Shown: positions 33,521 through 43,521 of the stretch, piece by piece
How the letters are laid out: each line of letters opens with the position of its first letter
How positions within the stretch are numbered: position 1 is the first letter of the stretch
Origin: Bacteroidota bacterium
GTDB lineage: Bacteria > Bacteroidota > Bacteroidia > NS11-12g > UBA955
DNA: 64,000 bases
Direction: 5' to 3'
NCBI GenBank assembly: GCA_018333525.1
Contig: JAGXTF010000015.1
Location: 1-64,000, forward strand
The notes under the pieces: model-generated
What the model saw: only the letters and a program-made list of their open reading frames with translations
The model's database searches: none
What the model was told of the DNA's origin: nothing
Translations under genes and position numbers: made by a program

Positions 33521-34282
33521 ATGAAAACCGGTTTGGTACTTTCAGGTGGTGGCGCCAGAGGCCTTACCCATGTTGGCGTTTTAATGGCACTGGAAGAATT
33601 GGGTGTACAAATTGATGAAATTAGTGGCACCAGTGCAGGTGCGCTTATAGCCACTCTCTACTCCGGAGGCAGATCACCTGCTCAAATATTGGAAATTATT
33701 GAAAAACACCATTTTCTGGATATCCGCAATCTATATTGGAGGGGATCCGGATTTTTTAATCATCGAAGTTTAAAAAAAATTATTTCAAACAATATTTCTG
33801 CAATGACATTTGAGGAGCTAAATCGAAAAGTATTTGTAACTGCCACCAATATTGCAGATGGTATTGCCGAAACCTTTGAGCAAGGAGAACTTGCAGCACC
33901 GGTTGCTGCTTCAGCCGCAGTTCCTATGATGTTCGCCCCTGTTGCAATAGGCGATAAATTGTATGTAGATGGAGGTATCTTAAATAATTTCCCAATTGAA
34001 CCATTAATAAACCGATGTGATTTTATTATCGGAAGTAACGTTAGTACCTGGCCCGAAAATCACAAAAAATGGACCCCTTTTTTGGTTCTGCAAAGGAGTT
34101 TTTTGCTTTCTGTAAACAATTCGTTTCAGGTGAAGAAAGACAAATGCCATGTGCTAATAGACCCGCCAGTAGGGCACTTTGGAGCTTTTTCAAAATCAAA
34201 ATTGCATAATTTGGTGGATATTGGATATGAAAACACCATGTTGCATAAAAATGAAATTCAGGGAAAATTGAACGCGAAATAA
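33521..34282 (+). CDS. Patatin-like phospholipase (RssA type)
   Basis: A 253-residue patatin-family serine lipid hydrolase. The oxyanion loop GGGARG, nucleophile elbow GTSAG and catalytic Asp in DGGILNNFP are all present. It is close in size and layout to bacterial RssA-like proteins, with no signal peptide, so cytoplasmic or membrane-associated. It starts with ATG 33521 and is followed immediately by an EamA transporter gene, so they are probably co-transcribed. Substrate unknown. Confidence 0.9.
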   Translation: MKTGLVLSGGGARGLTHVGVLMALEELGVQIDEISGTSAGALIATLYSGGRSPAQILEIIEKHHFLDIRNLYWRGSGFFNHRSLKKIISNNISAMTFEELNRKVFVTATNIADGIAETFEQGELAAPVAASAAVPMMFAPVAIGDKLYVDGGILNNFPIEPLINRCDFIIGSNVSTWPENHKKWTPFLVLQRSFLLSVNNSFQVKKDKCHVLIDPPVGHFGAFSKSKLHNLVDIGYENTMLHKNEIQGKLNAK

Positions 34283-35242
34283 ATGGGGAATAATGTAAAA
34301 TTCAGGGCTTTTTTATTTCTGCATACCGCAGTTTTTCTATGGGGTTTTACTGCCATACTTGGAAAATTAATTTCTTATGGCAGTTTTGTTTTGGTTTGGC
34401 ACCGCATGTGTCTTACTGCTCTGGTATATTTTCTTTTCCCAAAATTCTGGCACTATTTGAAGCAAATGAAAAGAAAAGATATTTTTATTTTTCTCGGAAT
34501 CGGATGCATTGTTTGTGTGCATTGGCTCACCTTTTACGGCAGTATCAAACTGGGAAACAGCGCCTCGGTAACACTTGCCTGTCTGGGCAGTGCCTCCTTT
34601 TTTACAGCTCTGCTCGAACCTGTTTTAATGAAGAAAAAAATAAAAATAGCAGAAGTATTTTTGGGATTACTGGTGATGCTCGGAATTCTGGTGGTTTATT
34701 TTGCCATTCCGAAAACGGATAGTAAAAATATACATACATCCTTGGCCATTATTACGGGTGTAATTAGTGCTTTCCTGGCGGCATTATTCACCGCCCTCAA
34801 TAAAAAATATATTGAGCGCACCCACGTTCTGGCAATTTCAGCTTTAGAAATGGCCGGCGGTGCACTATTAATGAGTGTAATCATACTATTTGCATTTGGG
34901 GAAAAAGCCCTTTTTATTCCGGAATGGAATATACAAACAGGCAATTATGATTTGCTTTGGATCATGCTTTTGGTGGTAGTTTGTACCAATTTTACTTTCT
35001 ATCTGGGAGCGCATTCCCTTCAATTCTTAAGCGCTTTTACTTCCAATTTATCTGTAAATCTGGAACCGGTTTATGGCATGGTGCTCGGTGCCATTATATT
35101 TCATGAAAACAAAGATTTAAATGCCTATTTTTATCTGGGCTCGGGATTAATTCTACTTTCCGTTTTTATTCAGACATTTATGGAATATTACCGCAGAAAA
35201 AATGCAGACAATGCGAATCAGGAATTTATCATACGCGAATAA
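34283..35242 (+). CDS. EamA/DMT-superfamily transporter
   Basis: A 319-residue inner-membrane protein with about ten transmembrane helices in two EamA repeats (residues ~8-140 and ~155-300). The second opens with LAIITGVISAFLAALFTALNKKY, a typical DMT pattern. Such proteins export metabolites or amino acids; the substrate cannot be inferred. It starts right after the patatin stop. Confidence 0.88.
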   Translation: MGNNVKFRAFLFLHTAVFLWGFTAILGKLISYGSFVLVWHRMCLTALVYFLFPKFWHYLKQMKRKDIFIFLGIGCIVCVHWLTFYGSIKLGNSASVTLACLGSASFFTALLEPVLMKKKIKIAEVFLGLLVMLGILVVYFAIPKTDSKNIHTSLAIITGVISAFLAALFTALNKKYIERTHVLAISALEMAGGALLMSVIILFAFGEKALFIPEWNIQTGNYDLLWIMLLVVVCTNFTFYLGAHSLQFLSAFTSNLSVNLEPVYGMVLGAIIFHENKDLNAYFYLGSGLILLSVFIQTFMEYYRRKNADNANQEFIIRE

Positions 35243-35245
35243 ATC

Positions 35246-35779
35246 ATGAAAATAGACGAATATATTCAACACAGAAGAAGCCATTTTATAAAGGAATTCA
35301 GCGGGAAAACCGTACCGGATTCTGTTTTGGATAAAATGCTTGAGAATGCACGCTGGGCCCCATCCCATAAGCTGACCTTGCCCTGGAGATTTCGTGTTTT
35401 TTCCGGTGACGAAAAAAACAAACTTTGCGAACAATTTGAAAAATATTACATAGAAAAAACGCCTTCTGAAAAATTTGACCAGATAAAGTTGGATAAAATC
35501 CGAACGTATAAATCGAAAATTTCGCATATTATTTCTATTGGTATGAAACCTTCCGGTAAAGTTCCGGAATGGGAAGAGCTCGCAGCAACAGCAATGGCAG
35601 TGCAGAATATGTACCTCACCCTGGGAGACGAACCGCATGCCGCGGGTTACTGGACCAGTGGAAACGGTGCCGGTTCAGAATGGATGCGCGCTTACACCGG
35701 CCTCGAAGAAGGTGACAAACAAATGGGATTTTTCTTTCTGGGTTGGGTGGATCAAAAACGGGTGGAAGCCGTTCGATAA
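35246..35779 (+). CDS. Nitroreductase family protein
   Basis: A 177-residue flavin-dependent nitroreductase-fold protein. The N-terminal RRSHFIKEFSGK and ENARWAPSHKLTLPWRF match the FMN-binding pattern (Arg-Arg-Ser and the PW-RF stretch), and the tail holds QMGFFFLGWVD. Normal length for the short nitroreductase group that reduces nitro compounds or quinones with NAD(P)H. Three bases after the transporter stop; same operon. Confidence 0.88.
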   Translation: MKIDEYIQHRRSHFIKEFSGKTVPDSVLDKMLENARWAPSHKLTLPWRFRVFSGDEKNKLCEQFEKYYIEKTPSEKFDQIKLDKIRTYKSKISHIISIGMKPSGKVPEWEELAATAMAVQNMYLTLGDEPHAAGYWTSGNGAGSEWMRAYTGLEEGDKQMGFFFLGWVDQKRVEAVR

Positions 35780-35904
35780 ATAGTCCAAATCCGGGTTTTT
35801 CCTTATTCTTTGTTGCTATCAACCCTTTCGGGTAAGTGATAAATACTTTTTGTTTCCGTGATCTGGAACAGATTATCCTAAAGGACGTTACCTAATTTTC
35901 AATC

Positions 35905-36528
35905 ATGAAAAGTACCATACTAATAGCAACACTTATCATCGTTGCGTTACCGATATATTCTCAGAAAGCCAGTTCCGGAGACGAACATCAGGGATTTCAA
36001 TTTACTGCGCTTGTTGGCCCGGGATTCGGCAATACGCAATCCACTACGAAAGATTTCGGAAAAATGATTTATCGCGGTGGACGCTTATCCATGGACCTGC
36101 AAATTGGATACGCTTATAAAAATTGGGGTGCGGGTTTGGCAATCGGTGCAAACCAGCAAAATTTTAGTTCAGTTACAGTGCATGATTCTACATATAAAAC
36201 CAAACCCGGATATAGCATTTCCGGGAATTTAACTGGTATCTATATTAAAAAATATTTCATGCCAATTAATATGTTTGTTTCTGCTGAAATCGGGGTAGGT
36301 TCCATCAGTATTACCGATGAAACTTCAGCTACCCAGGGGGAAACCGACAATGGACTAAGTTGGAATGTTTCTGTAGGAAAAGAATTTCGCTTGGGTAAAA
36401 AACAAAAATGGAGCCTCGGTGGCTTTGCCGGACTTTCAGGAATCAAATGTCACGATGTTCCTCCGTACGCCTCTGATACATATAAATATCTGGCAGTAAA
36501 TTTTGGAGTTGCAGTGAGCTATCATTAA
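35905..36528 (+). CDS. Secreted outer-membrane beta-barrel-like protein
   Basis: A 207-residue protein with a signal peptide (TILIATLIIVALPIYSQ, cleavage near residue 20). The rest is a series of alternating amphipathic strands (GRLSMDLQIGYAYKNWGAGLAIG, KYFMPINMFVSAEIGVGSI) ending in YLAVNFGVAVSYH. The terminal aromatic pattern fits an eight-stranded outer-membrane barrel. No specific family is recognised. Confidence 0.75.
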   Translation: MKSTILIATLIIVALPIYSQKASSGDEHQGFQFTALVGPGFGNTQSTTKDFGKMIYRGGRLSMDLQIGYAYKNWGAGLAIGANQQNFSSVTVHDSTYKTKPGYSISGNLTGIYIKKYFMPINMFVSAEIGVGSISITDETSATQGETDNGLSWNVSVGKEFRLGKKQKWSLGGFAGLSGIKCHDVPPYASDTYKYLAVNFGVAVSYH

Positions 36529-36652
36529 TAGTTCATTTCTAATCTCATGATCTTCGAAAACGCTCGAAATCAGGGATATTCATTTTGTCAGATTTCAGTA
36601 ATTCCCATAGGGATTAAGAATTAATTTATTAAATTCGAAATACCCTTTAAAT

Positions 36653-37093
36653 ATGAATAAATTATTTACTGCCATTTTTTTCAATTTCTTTTCTATTTTA
36701 TTATTCGCCGATTCAGGCGTATTGACTTTCTCTGAGGTAAACCCGGTTATTGGTGATCGGAGTTTTATTGCCCGATTCGGAGAAAAACCCACATCAAAAA
36801 CAGACAACCTGCTGCGAATTTCTACGCATCTGGAATACGTAGAGTCCTTACTGAAACAGAAAGATGTTTCCTATTTACCGGAATCCCTGCAAAAAAGCAG
36901 GGCACATTTGATTGAACTTCTGCATCAATACCGACTGAACATGGTATTTCCGGAAAATACTGCTTTCCCGGGAGTTCGTGTACCATGTTTCATCGATAAT
37001 AAAGGAAAAATTTGTGCAGTGGGTTATCTCATAGAAAAAACTGCAGGAAGAGATATTGCTGAAAAAATCAATCAAATACACCAATACCATTAG
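36653..37093 (+). CDS. 5' part of a frameshifted T9SS-cargo gene
   Basis: A 146-residue frame with a signal peptide (LFTAIFFNFFSILLFADS). The end (VPCFIDNKGKICAVGYLIEK) belongs to a domain seen in Bacteroidota secreted proteins that normally continues to an SGLTxEE-IQP motif. Here that motif (SGLTREECGMIQPTYP) lies in the next frame, 37126-37185. The frame change falls around an A6 run at 37062-37070. Signal peptide here and sorting domain in the next frame mean the two are one gene split by a single-base indel, or by an assembly error. Confidence 0.8.
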   Translation: MNKLFTAIFFNFFSILLFADSGVLTFSEVNPVIGDRSFIARFGEKPTSKTDNLLRISTHLEYVESLLKQKDVSYLPESLQKSRAHLIELLHQYRLNMVFPENTAFPGVRVPCFIDNKGKICAVGYLIEKTAGRDIAEKINQIHQYH

Positions 37094-38654
37094 CCAGATG
37101 CATGAAACCTTCATTGTAAACTGGATTGAAAACAGCGGTTTAACCCGTGAGGAATGCGGAATGATTCAACCCACTTATCCTACACAGGGTGAAATTGATA
37201 ATTATACCACAGGAGGTAACGGGTTGTTGATTTCAGACTTTGGTCTTGGAGCATATTCCTGTTTTTCTCATACTATTGCACGCAATTCAGACATCAATTA
37301 TCTTGCCTGTAATACAAATAAAAATGGGAAGGAAGGTTTTGTGATTCTGGCTCTAGACTATAATAATAACCCTGTTTATTCATTCGGAGATTCAGGTAAG
37401 TTTTTCTTTAACTCTGATTCAAATTTTAAACCTTTCAAACTAAAAACAAATGTGAACTACTACCAGAATAATCTTGTTTTATATGGCAATACCACAGTTT
37501 CCGGTAAGATTTGCATTATGGCATTATTTATTAATTCTAAAGGAAAAATTGACTCTGGTTTTGCCAATAACGGAATTCTCATAATTGATAACAACAACCG
37601 CGATGAATATTTTGTGGATGGCGAAACAGACAGGTTTGGAAACATTTTCATTTTAGGAAAGGCAAATCCGGGTAACTCAAAGAATATAGTACTGGCAAAA
37701 ATCAATTCAATCGGAAAAATGTATCAGGGTTTCGGTACCAATGGTATGGTCAGATTTGACTTTTTTGGATCAAACATTGTCCCAAAAGATCTTGAAATAG
37801 ACGATGAATCTCAGCATTATATTGGAGGAACATGTGATCGTGGATCCAAAAACCAAATTTGGATTTTGCGTTCAACCAATCCGCAAACAGATTATACGTT
37901 TAGCGACAGCGGAATTAAATTTTTGGAAATGCCCAATTCAAATTGGAATTTGGCTTCGATTTTAGTACCTAATGGAAGCATTTTTGCATGCTCTTACAAT
38001 CCAGAAACAGGGGGTGGCGTACAAATTTATAAACTCAAATGGAGTGGCAAATCTGACAGTAGTTTTGGAAACAATGGATTGCTTGAATTACCCATTCAAT
38101 GCCCGGCATCGACTCCACCGAGAATTCATGCGTTTTTTATCAATGGCTGGGATCTTTCTTTGGTAATGGCTTACTCTGATATTAAATCCACTGATACAAA
38201 TTTTGCCCTTGCAAGATTCCTGGAAGATGGAAAACCAGATTCCCAATTTGGGACGAATGGATATGTGATCACAGATTGCAGCGGCAAAAGCGATTATCTG
38301 TTAAATCTGGCCGTAACTATGCAGGGTCGTATCACTTGTTCCGGATATTCTTTTGAAAATTCTGTACCTAAAGTAACCATTACAAAACACTATAACACAG
38401 GCAGACCTCTTAATAGTTATACAATTACCAAAAATGAATTGCATGTTTTTCCAAATCCGGTTAAAAATATTTTAATGATTTCCCAAAAGGATAAAGACAT
38501 ATTAAACGTTACCATTTTTGATTTGACAGGTAAGAGCATATGCGTTAATTCAGGAAGATCCAGCATGGATGTATCAGAATTAAAACCGGGTTTTTATATC
38601 ATGCGGGTAGATTCTAAAGGCCTGACCCTAACAGTAAAATTCTATAAAGAATAA
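37056..38654 (+). CDS. 3' part of the frameshifted T9SS-cargo gene
   Basis: This 532-residue frame lacks its own signal peptide. It begins with the completion of the domain started upstream (TREECGMIQPTYP). Most of it is a repeated beta-propeller-like series with the recurring pattern SFGNNGL / GFGTNGMV / QFGTNGYV, common in delta-60-type repeat proteins. The last ~75 residues (HVFPNPVKNILMIS to KFYKE) are a type A T9SS sorting domain. Without the upstream signal peptide it could not be exported, so the shared reading with 36653-37093 is required for function. Confidence 0.8.
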   Translation: MLKKSIKYTNTISQMHETFIVNWIENSGLTREECGMIQPTYPTQGEIDNYTTGGNGLLISDFGLGAYSCFSHTIARNSDINYLACNTNKNGKEGFVILALDYNNNPVYSFGDSGKFFFNSDSNFKPFKLKTNVNYYQNNLVLYGNTTVSGKICIMALFINSKGKIDSGFANNGILIIDNNNRDEYFVDGETDRFGNIFILGKANPGNSKNIVLAKINSIGKMYQGFGTNGMVRFDFFGSNIVPKDLEIDDESQHYIGGTCDRGSKNQIWILRSTNPQTDYTFSDSGIKFLEMPNSNWNLASILVPNGSIFACSYNPETGGGVQIYKLKWSGKSDSSFGNNGLLELPIQCPASTPPRIHAFFINGWDLSLVMAYSDIKSTDTNFALARFLEDGKPDSQFGTNGYVITDCSGKSDYLLNLAVTMQGRITCSGYSFENSVPKVTITKHYNTGRPLNSYTITKNELHVFPNPVKNILMISQKDKDILNVTIFDLTGKSICVNSGRSSMDVSELKPGFYIMRVDSKGLTLTVKFYKE

Positions 38655-38814
38655 TTTAGAATAAGAAACCTAATGGCAATATTTATTCAATAAAAACTGT
38701 TACGCAATAAATGAATGAATCCGCCTGAAAAATAGCCTCAGCCCGAAACTTTCAATTTTGAAATCAAGAATAACCTAAATCCGTGCAATCCTTAAATCTG
38801 CATAATCTGCGATC

Positions 38815-40293
38815 CTAATAAGCTTTTGCAAACAACACCCTGCCAATGCTGGGTTTGCCTGAAAGAACATCTGTGCCAGGAGTTTCATCTCGATCAAATG
38901 GAATACAACGGATGGTTGCTTTGGTTAATTCTTTAATTTTTTCTTCGGTTTCTGCGGTGCCGTCCCAATGCGCAAATGCAAATCCTTCGCGTTTCTCTAC
39001 AATTTCCGTAAACTCTTCCCAGTTGTTTGCATTCCATGTTTTTAACTTTTGAAATGCATTAGCTTTTTCAAATAAATTTATCTGAATTTCATTCAATAAA
39101 TTAGGTACATATTCATGTAGAGAATCCAAAGAAACTGAAGTCTTTGTTTTTTCATCTCTGCGCGCAATTTCTGCAACTCCGTTATCCAAATCCCGTGGGC
39201 CTAATGCAATGCGCACCGGAACTCCCTTCAGCTCCCACTCCGCAAATTTATATCCGGGTTTATAGGTATCCCGATTGTCAAATTTCACTGAAAGTCCTAA
39301 AGTTTCTAATGTCTTTTTTATTTCTAATGCTTTTGCAGAAACGCGTTCGAATTCTTCATCATTTTTATAAACAGGAACAATTACCACATGTATGGGTGCC
39401 AGTTTTGGAGGCAATACCAATCCTTCATCATCACTGTGAACCATAATTAAAGCGCCCATCAATCGCGTAGAAACACCCCAGGATGTAGCCCATACATATT
39501 CCAGTTTTCCTTCTTTGGTTTGAAATTTTACATCAAATGCTTTTGCAAAATTCTGACCCAAAAAATGGCTGGTGCCCATTTGCAATGCTTTGCCATCCTG
39601 CATCATTCCTTCAATGCAATAAGTGTCATCTGCACCGGCAAATCTCTCATTCTCCGATTTCACTCCGCGAATCACCGGAACTGCCATAAATTCTTCGGCA
39701 AATGTGGCGTACACATCCAACATTTTTTTGGTTTCTTCCAGCGCCTCTTCCTTCGTGGCGTGGGCGGTATGCCCTTCCTGCCATAAAAATTCAGCGGTGC
39801 GCAAAAACAATCTGGTGCGCATTTCCCATCGCACCACGTTGGCCCATTGGTTTACCAAAATTGGAAGGTCGCGGTAACTCTGAATCCAGTTTTTATAGGT
39901 ATTCCAGATAATTGCTTCCGATGTTGGCCGCACCACCAGTTCCTCTTCCAGTTTGGAATCCGGATCCACCATCAAAGCACCGGGTTTGTCCGGATTTGCC
40001 TTCAGTCTGTAATGTGTCACAACTGCACATTCTTTCGCAAACCCTTCCGCATTTTTCTCCTCTTTTTCAAAAAGACTTTTTGGCACAAACAGCGGAAAAT
40101 ACGCGTTGCTGTGTCCGGTTTCTTTGAACATTTTGTCTAGCTGCTGCTGGATTTTTTCCCAAATGGCATAACCATAGGGTTTTATCACCATACAACCCTT
40201 AACAGCACTGTGTTCCGCCAGGTCAGCATTCTTTACCAGATTGTTGTACCATTCGCTATAATTTTCCGATCGTTTTACTTTGTCAAATGCCAT
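38815..40293 (-). CDS. proS: Prolyl-tRNA synthetase (archaeal/eukaryotic type)
   Basis: A 492-residue class II synthetase that charges tRNA-Pro. It is the short form without the bacterial editing insertion: motif 2 region [26 protein letters not shown] and motif 3 region [29 protein letters not shown] are visible, with a C-terminal anticodon-binding and Zn-like domain ending in FAKAY. I use ATG 40293 ([17 protein letters not shown]), as an upstream start adds 27 atypical residues. Confidence 0.94.
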   Translation of the reverse strand: MAFDKVKRSENYSEWYNNLVKNADLAEHSAVKGCMVIKPYGYAIWEKIQQQLDKMFKETGHSNAYFPLFVPKSLFEKEEKNAEGFAKECAVVTHYRLKANPDKPGALMVDPDSKLEEELVVRPTSEAIIWNTYKNWIQSYRDLPILVNQWANVVRWEMRTRLFLRTAEFLWQEGHTAHATKEEALEETKKMLDVYATFAEEFMAVPVIRGVKSENERFAGADDTYCIEGMMQDGKALQMGTSHFLGQNFAKAFDVKFQTKEGKLEYVWATSWGVSTRLMGALIMVHSDDEGLVLPPKLAPIHVVIVPVYKNDEEFERVSAKALEIKKTLETLGLSVKFDNRDTYKPGYKFAEWELKGVPVRIALGPRDLDNGVAEIARRDEKTKTSVSLDSLHEYVPNLLNEIQINLFEKANAFQKLKTWNANNWEEFTEIVEKREGFAFAHWDGTAETEEKIKELTKATIRCIPFDRDETPGTDVLSGKPSIGRVLFAKAY

Positions 40294-40323
40294 GTTTATT
40301 GAGGGTTTCTGGAATAGTTTTTG

Positions 40324-40331
40324 TATATTTG
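40324..40331 (+). promoter_or_regulatory. Candidate -7 element for the lipoprotein gene
   Basis: A perfect TATATTTG lies 60 bases before the ATG at 40392. A TTG at 40299-40301 is 22 bp upstream, slightly longer than the usual spacer. Confidence 0.45.
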
Positions 40332-40391
40332 TTAGTGCAAAGGTAAGGCCTAAAAAGGTCTGAACCGATGCCAAACCTTCAAAAGTGTAAC

Positions 40392-41225
40392 ATGAAAAAC
40401 GCGATCGCAGTTGTAATTTTTGCAGGACTTTTCAGCAGTTGTGCCTCTGTAAAAACTGCTAAAAAAGCTCTCAATTTTGACGATGCTTATTTTGTTAGTG
40501 CCGATATCGACAAATCTTCCGTTTACGGCCAAACCAATCCGAATCTTTTTCCAACACAGCGCGCCAATCAGGATCAATCCAGAAACACACGCAGTGTAGG
40601 ACAAAGTTATAACGACAGAATGCGCAACTTTGGTACAGGTGGAGTACGCCAAAACTTTGCTCCAACTGTGGTTTATATGCCAAGAACTGCAGCATTAATG
40701 TACGGCAATCCTTACGGATACAATCCCTATTGCATGGGTAACCCTTATTATGGCGGGTATGGATATAATGATCCTTATTACGGCAGCATGGGCTATGGCT
40801 ATAATCCTTATTATGGCTATGGCTATGGTTCATACTACAACCCTTCATGGTGCTACTGGAACCAATATTACAGTCCTTATAACAACAACTATTGGGGCAG
40901 CTCCGGTTCTTCCTGGAACAACAACAACTCCTCGGGAACCAGTTGGGGCAATAATTCCGGTAGCAGCAAAAATAGTTTTAACAATACCGGTACCCGCCGC
41001 AATACTTACAATAGCGGGCTGCCTTCCAACAATTCCAATTCTTACAGGCCATCGTACAACACTTCTTCATCTTCGAGCGGAAGCAGCGGGGTGTATTACA
41101 GGCCTTCCAGCTCCTCATCGGGCAATTCCTCTTCAGGTGGCGGCTCTTACACCCGCCCGAGTTCCAGCGGTTCTACAAGTGCCACAGGCGGTGGTCAGTC
41201 AGGCTCTAACGCAAGAAGGAGATAA
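40392..41225 (+). CDS. Tyr/Gly-rich and Ser-rich low-complexity lipoprotein
   Basis: I start at ATG 40392 ([20 protein letters not shown]), giving a lipoprotein signal with lipidated Cys17; an upstream in-frame start at 40368 would spoil it. The protein has 277 residues. Residues ~105-150 are Tyr-Gly-Asn-rich ([15 protein letters not shown], then [18 protein letters not shown]). Residues ~165-270 are Ser/Asn/Gly-rich ([21 protein letters not shown]), ending RRR. Such composition suggests an adhesive or matrix surface protein; no enzyme domain is seen. It is followed by the FadL-like porin gene 13 bases later. Confidence 0.8.
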   Translation: MKNAIAVVIFAGLFSSCASVKTAKKALNFDDAYFVSADIDKSSVYGQTNPNLFPTQRANQDQSRNTRSVGQSYNDRMRNFGTGGVRQNFAPTVVYMPRTAALMYGNPYGYNPYCMGNPYYGGYGYNDPYYGSMGYGYNPYYGYGYGSYYNPSWCYWNQYYSPYNNNYWGSSGSSWNNNNSSGTSWGNNSGSSKNSFNNTGTRRNTYNSGLPSNNSNSYRPSYNTSSSSSGSSGVYYRPSSSSSGNSSSGGGSYTRPSSSGSTSATGGGQSGSNARRR

Positions 41226-41238
41226 TTTTTTTTCGTAA

Positions 41239-42804
41239 ATGAATTCATTAATTCTGAAGCATTTTACCATCGCTTCCTGCTTTCTTTTTGTACTAAATGC
41301 AAAAGCCCAAAACGAACAAAGTGCACTTTTGTACAGTAGTATTGGCGCAGGAGGTTCTGCAAGAACCATGGGAATGGCGGGATCGTTTAGTGCCATTGGC
41401 GCAGATCCCAGCGCAGTGATGGTAAACCCTGCGGGAATTGGCATGGTGCGCAGAAATGAGTTCACCATAGGGCTTCAAATGCTCAATATTCGGAACAAAG
41501 CCAATTATTTGAAAGTGGATTTGAAAGAAGACAAATTAAATTTCAATATCCCAACTCTCAATTTAAATATTTCCAGCATTAAATACGACTCCAAAGGCAA
41601 ACCCAAAAAACAGGGATTAGCCAATGTTTCTTATGGTTTTAATATCAATCGCCTAACCAGTTTTCAAGCGAGAATCGGATATGATGGTCTCAATACAAAA
41701 TCGTCTATTACAGATTATTTTGCATATATGGCAACAGAAACGCATCAACCACCAGCAGATCTTTATTCCGGTTTGTTACCTAGTATCGCATATAGTGCAG
41801 GTGCAATTGAGAATTTTGTAGATGGTGGCGGAAACCAGACTAACCGATATGCATCTCGTTATATAGATAGCCAAAGACGCAACCAGCAAACCGGCAGCAT
41901 AGATATGAAAGGTGCTATTTATGATTATCAATTTACGCTTGGCGCTAATTTTTCCCATAAATTCTACATGGGTCTTGGCTTGTTGCTCAGCCATCTGAAT
42001 TATACCGAAGATTTCACTATGCAGGAACAGGATTTTCAATCCCGCAACAATCCGGATCTGGAGAAATTGGATTACGAAAGTTTGATAGTAGAGAAAGGAA
42101 ATGGAGTGGGTGCAAGAATTGGTTTTATTTTCAAACCCAATGACCAACTTCGCCTTGCAATAGCTATGCATACTCCGAAAACCTATAAAATAAAATCAGA
42201 ATACGGTTATAACATTACCTCTTATTTTGAAGATGGTGCTAATTCGCAAAGAGAAGTAAATGCATATACTGATGATCCATTAAACAGTTATGAATACAAA
42301 GTAACCACCCCGGCACGTGTTATTGGCGGAATTGGATTTGTATTCTCAAAAATGGGCCTCGTAAATGCCGAATTGGAATTCTATGATTATTCCACTGCCA
42401 GAATGAAAGCAAAGGATGAAACTTTCACCACTGAAAATAACAACATCAGAACGCTGTATAAAAATGTAGTGATTTTTAGAATTGGAGGAGAAATAAATAT
42501 TCCGGACAAAACCAGAGATGACGTTGCTTACCGGTTGCGATTTGGTTACGCCAATTCACCTTCTCCATACAGCAGTAAAGCTGCCGGAATTGATGATGTT
42601 TTAAAGAAGGCGAGCAATTTAATTACCGGTGGATTCGGTTACAGGGAAAAAGATTATTACATGGATTTTGCTTTGACATACGGGAATAGCGGAAACTATT
42701 ACACACCCTACGTTACAGGTACAAGTGTATTTCCAAATTCCAGCATTACCAATACCAGAAATCAGGTTGGTTTTTCTTTTACTCTGGGTGCAAATTTTGA
42801 TTAA
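41239..42804 (+). CDS. FadL/OmpP1/TodX-like outer-membrane transport protein
   Basis: A 521-residue outer-membrane barrel of the FadL family, which takes up hydrophobic compounds. Signal peptide LILKHFTIASCFLFVLNAKAQ is followed by the conserved hatch region SIGAGGSARTMGMAGSFSAI and DPSAVMVNPAGIGMV. Beta strands fill the rest, ending in QVGFSFTLGANFD with a terminal aromatic pair. Substrate unknown. It shares the promoter of the upstream lipoprotein gene by position. Confidence 0.88.
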   Translation: MNSLILKHFTIASCFLFVLNAKAQNEQSALLYSSIGAGGSARTMGMAGSFSAIGADPSAVMVNPAGIGMVRRNEFTIGLQMLNIRNKANYLKVDLKEDKLNFNIPTLNLNISSIKYDSKGKPKKQGLANVSYGFNINRLTSFQARIGYDGLNTKSSITDYFAYMATETHQPPADLYSGLLPSIAYSAGAIENFVDGGGNQTNRYASRYIDSQRRNQQTGSIDMKGAIYDYQFTLGANFSHKFYMGLGLLLSHLNYTEDFTMQEQDFQSRNNPDLEKLDYESLIVEKGNGVGARIGFIFKPNDQLRLAIAMHTPKTYKIKSEYGYNITSYFEDGANSQREVNAYTDDPLNSYEYKVTTPARVIGGIGFVFSKMGLVNAELEFYDYSTARMKAKDETFTTENNNIRTLYKNVVIFRIGGEINIPDKTRDDVAYRLRFGYANSPSPYSSKAAGIDDVLKKASNLITGGFGYREKDYYMDFALTYGNSGNYYTPYVTGTSVFPNSSITNTRNQVGFSFTLGANFD

Positions 42805-42845
42805 TTTTTATATTTATTAATGCATTTATCCGGGTTGAATTTCAT

Positions 42846-43358
42846 TCAATCTCTGTAAATCGCATAAATAATTTCATCGTCGATTCTTTCATTTTTCCAA
42901 ATAGAATTTTTTAAAATTCCTTCGCGAAAAAATCCGCATTTTTCCAATACTTTTTGTGACGCGATATTGCTTCCAAATGCACCTGCATAAATGCGTAGAA
43001 TTGGCCATGTTTTGAATCCGTAATTCACCATCATTCCAACTGCACGGGTTGCAATCCCCTTGCCCCAAAATGGCTCTGCGAGCCAATATCCAAGCTCCAT
43101 GTTTTTTTCATGTACATCCTCCTTTGCGTGCAACCCAATAGCACCGATAGCCTCACCATCCAATTCAATTGCAAATACCCGAACAGGCTGCATGGAAGTC
43201 CAAAGTGAAATGAAATGATCCGCATTTTTTTCCTCAAATGGATATGGAAATAAATTGCGCAGATTGTCTGCAATTTTTTTGTTGTTAGCATATTTAACCA
43301 AAGAGAGTTTATCTTCCATTTCCCAAGGTCTCAAAAGGATTCCCGTTTCACCCATCAT
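42846..43358 (-). CDS. GNAT acetyltransferase, RimJ/RimL type
   Basis: A 170-residue acetyltransferase with the RimJ/RimL pattern: ILLRPWEMEDKLSLVKYANN at the N-terminus, then ELGYWLAEPFWGKGIATRAV (acetyl-CoA loop) and NIASQKVLEKCGFFREGIL. This group acetylates protein N-termini or small amines. The first codon may be 43358 or 43355. Convergent with the porin gene. Confidence 0.88.
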   Translation of the reverse strand: MMGETGILLRPWEMEDKLSLVKYANNKKIADNLRNLFPYPFEEKNADHFISLWTSMQPVRVFAIELDGEAIGAIGLHAKEDVHEKNMELGYWLAEPFWGKGIATRAVGMMVNYGFKTWPILRIYAGAFGSNIASQKVLEKCGFFREGILKNSIWKNERIDDEIIYAIYRD

Positions 43359-43471
43359 CCGAAGATAACGCTAATCTCCGTCCTCCGCAAATTTCAAATT
43401 CCTTACCACTCCATGTTATTCCATCTGATTTTGATTCACGGAATTACATGAATTCCATTCTAAACCGACAT

Positions 43472-43501
43472 AAAAAAAGGACGCAAATGCGTCCTTTTTT
43501 T
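43472..43501 (-). terminator. Intrinsic terminator after the ribonucleotide reductase gene
   Basis: A7, then GGACGC (43479-43484), loop AAAT, GCGTCC (43489-43494) and T7. It is 21 bases beyond the reductase stop on the minus strand and could also stop transcription coming the other way. Confidence 0.8.
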
Positions 43502-43521
43502 ATACAATAAATATTCTTTTA

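Noticed and set aside
37056-37093. Programmed ribosomal frameshift at the A6 run
   Set aside because: The codons GAA AAA ATC do not form a canonical slippery heptamer and no stable pseudoknot or hairpin was seen just downstream; a plain indel or sequence error is simpler.
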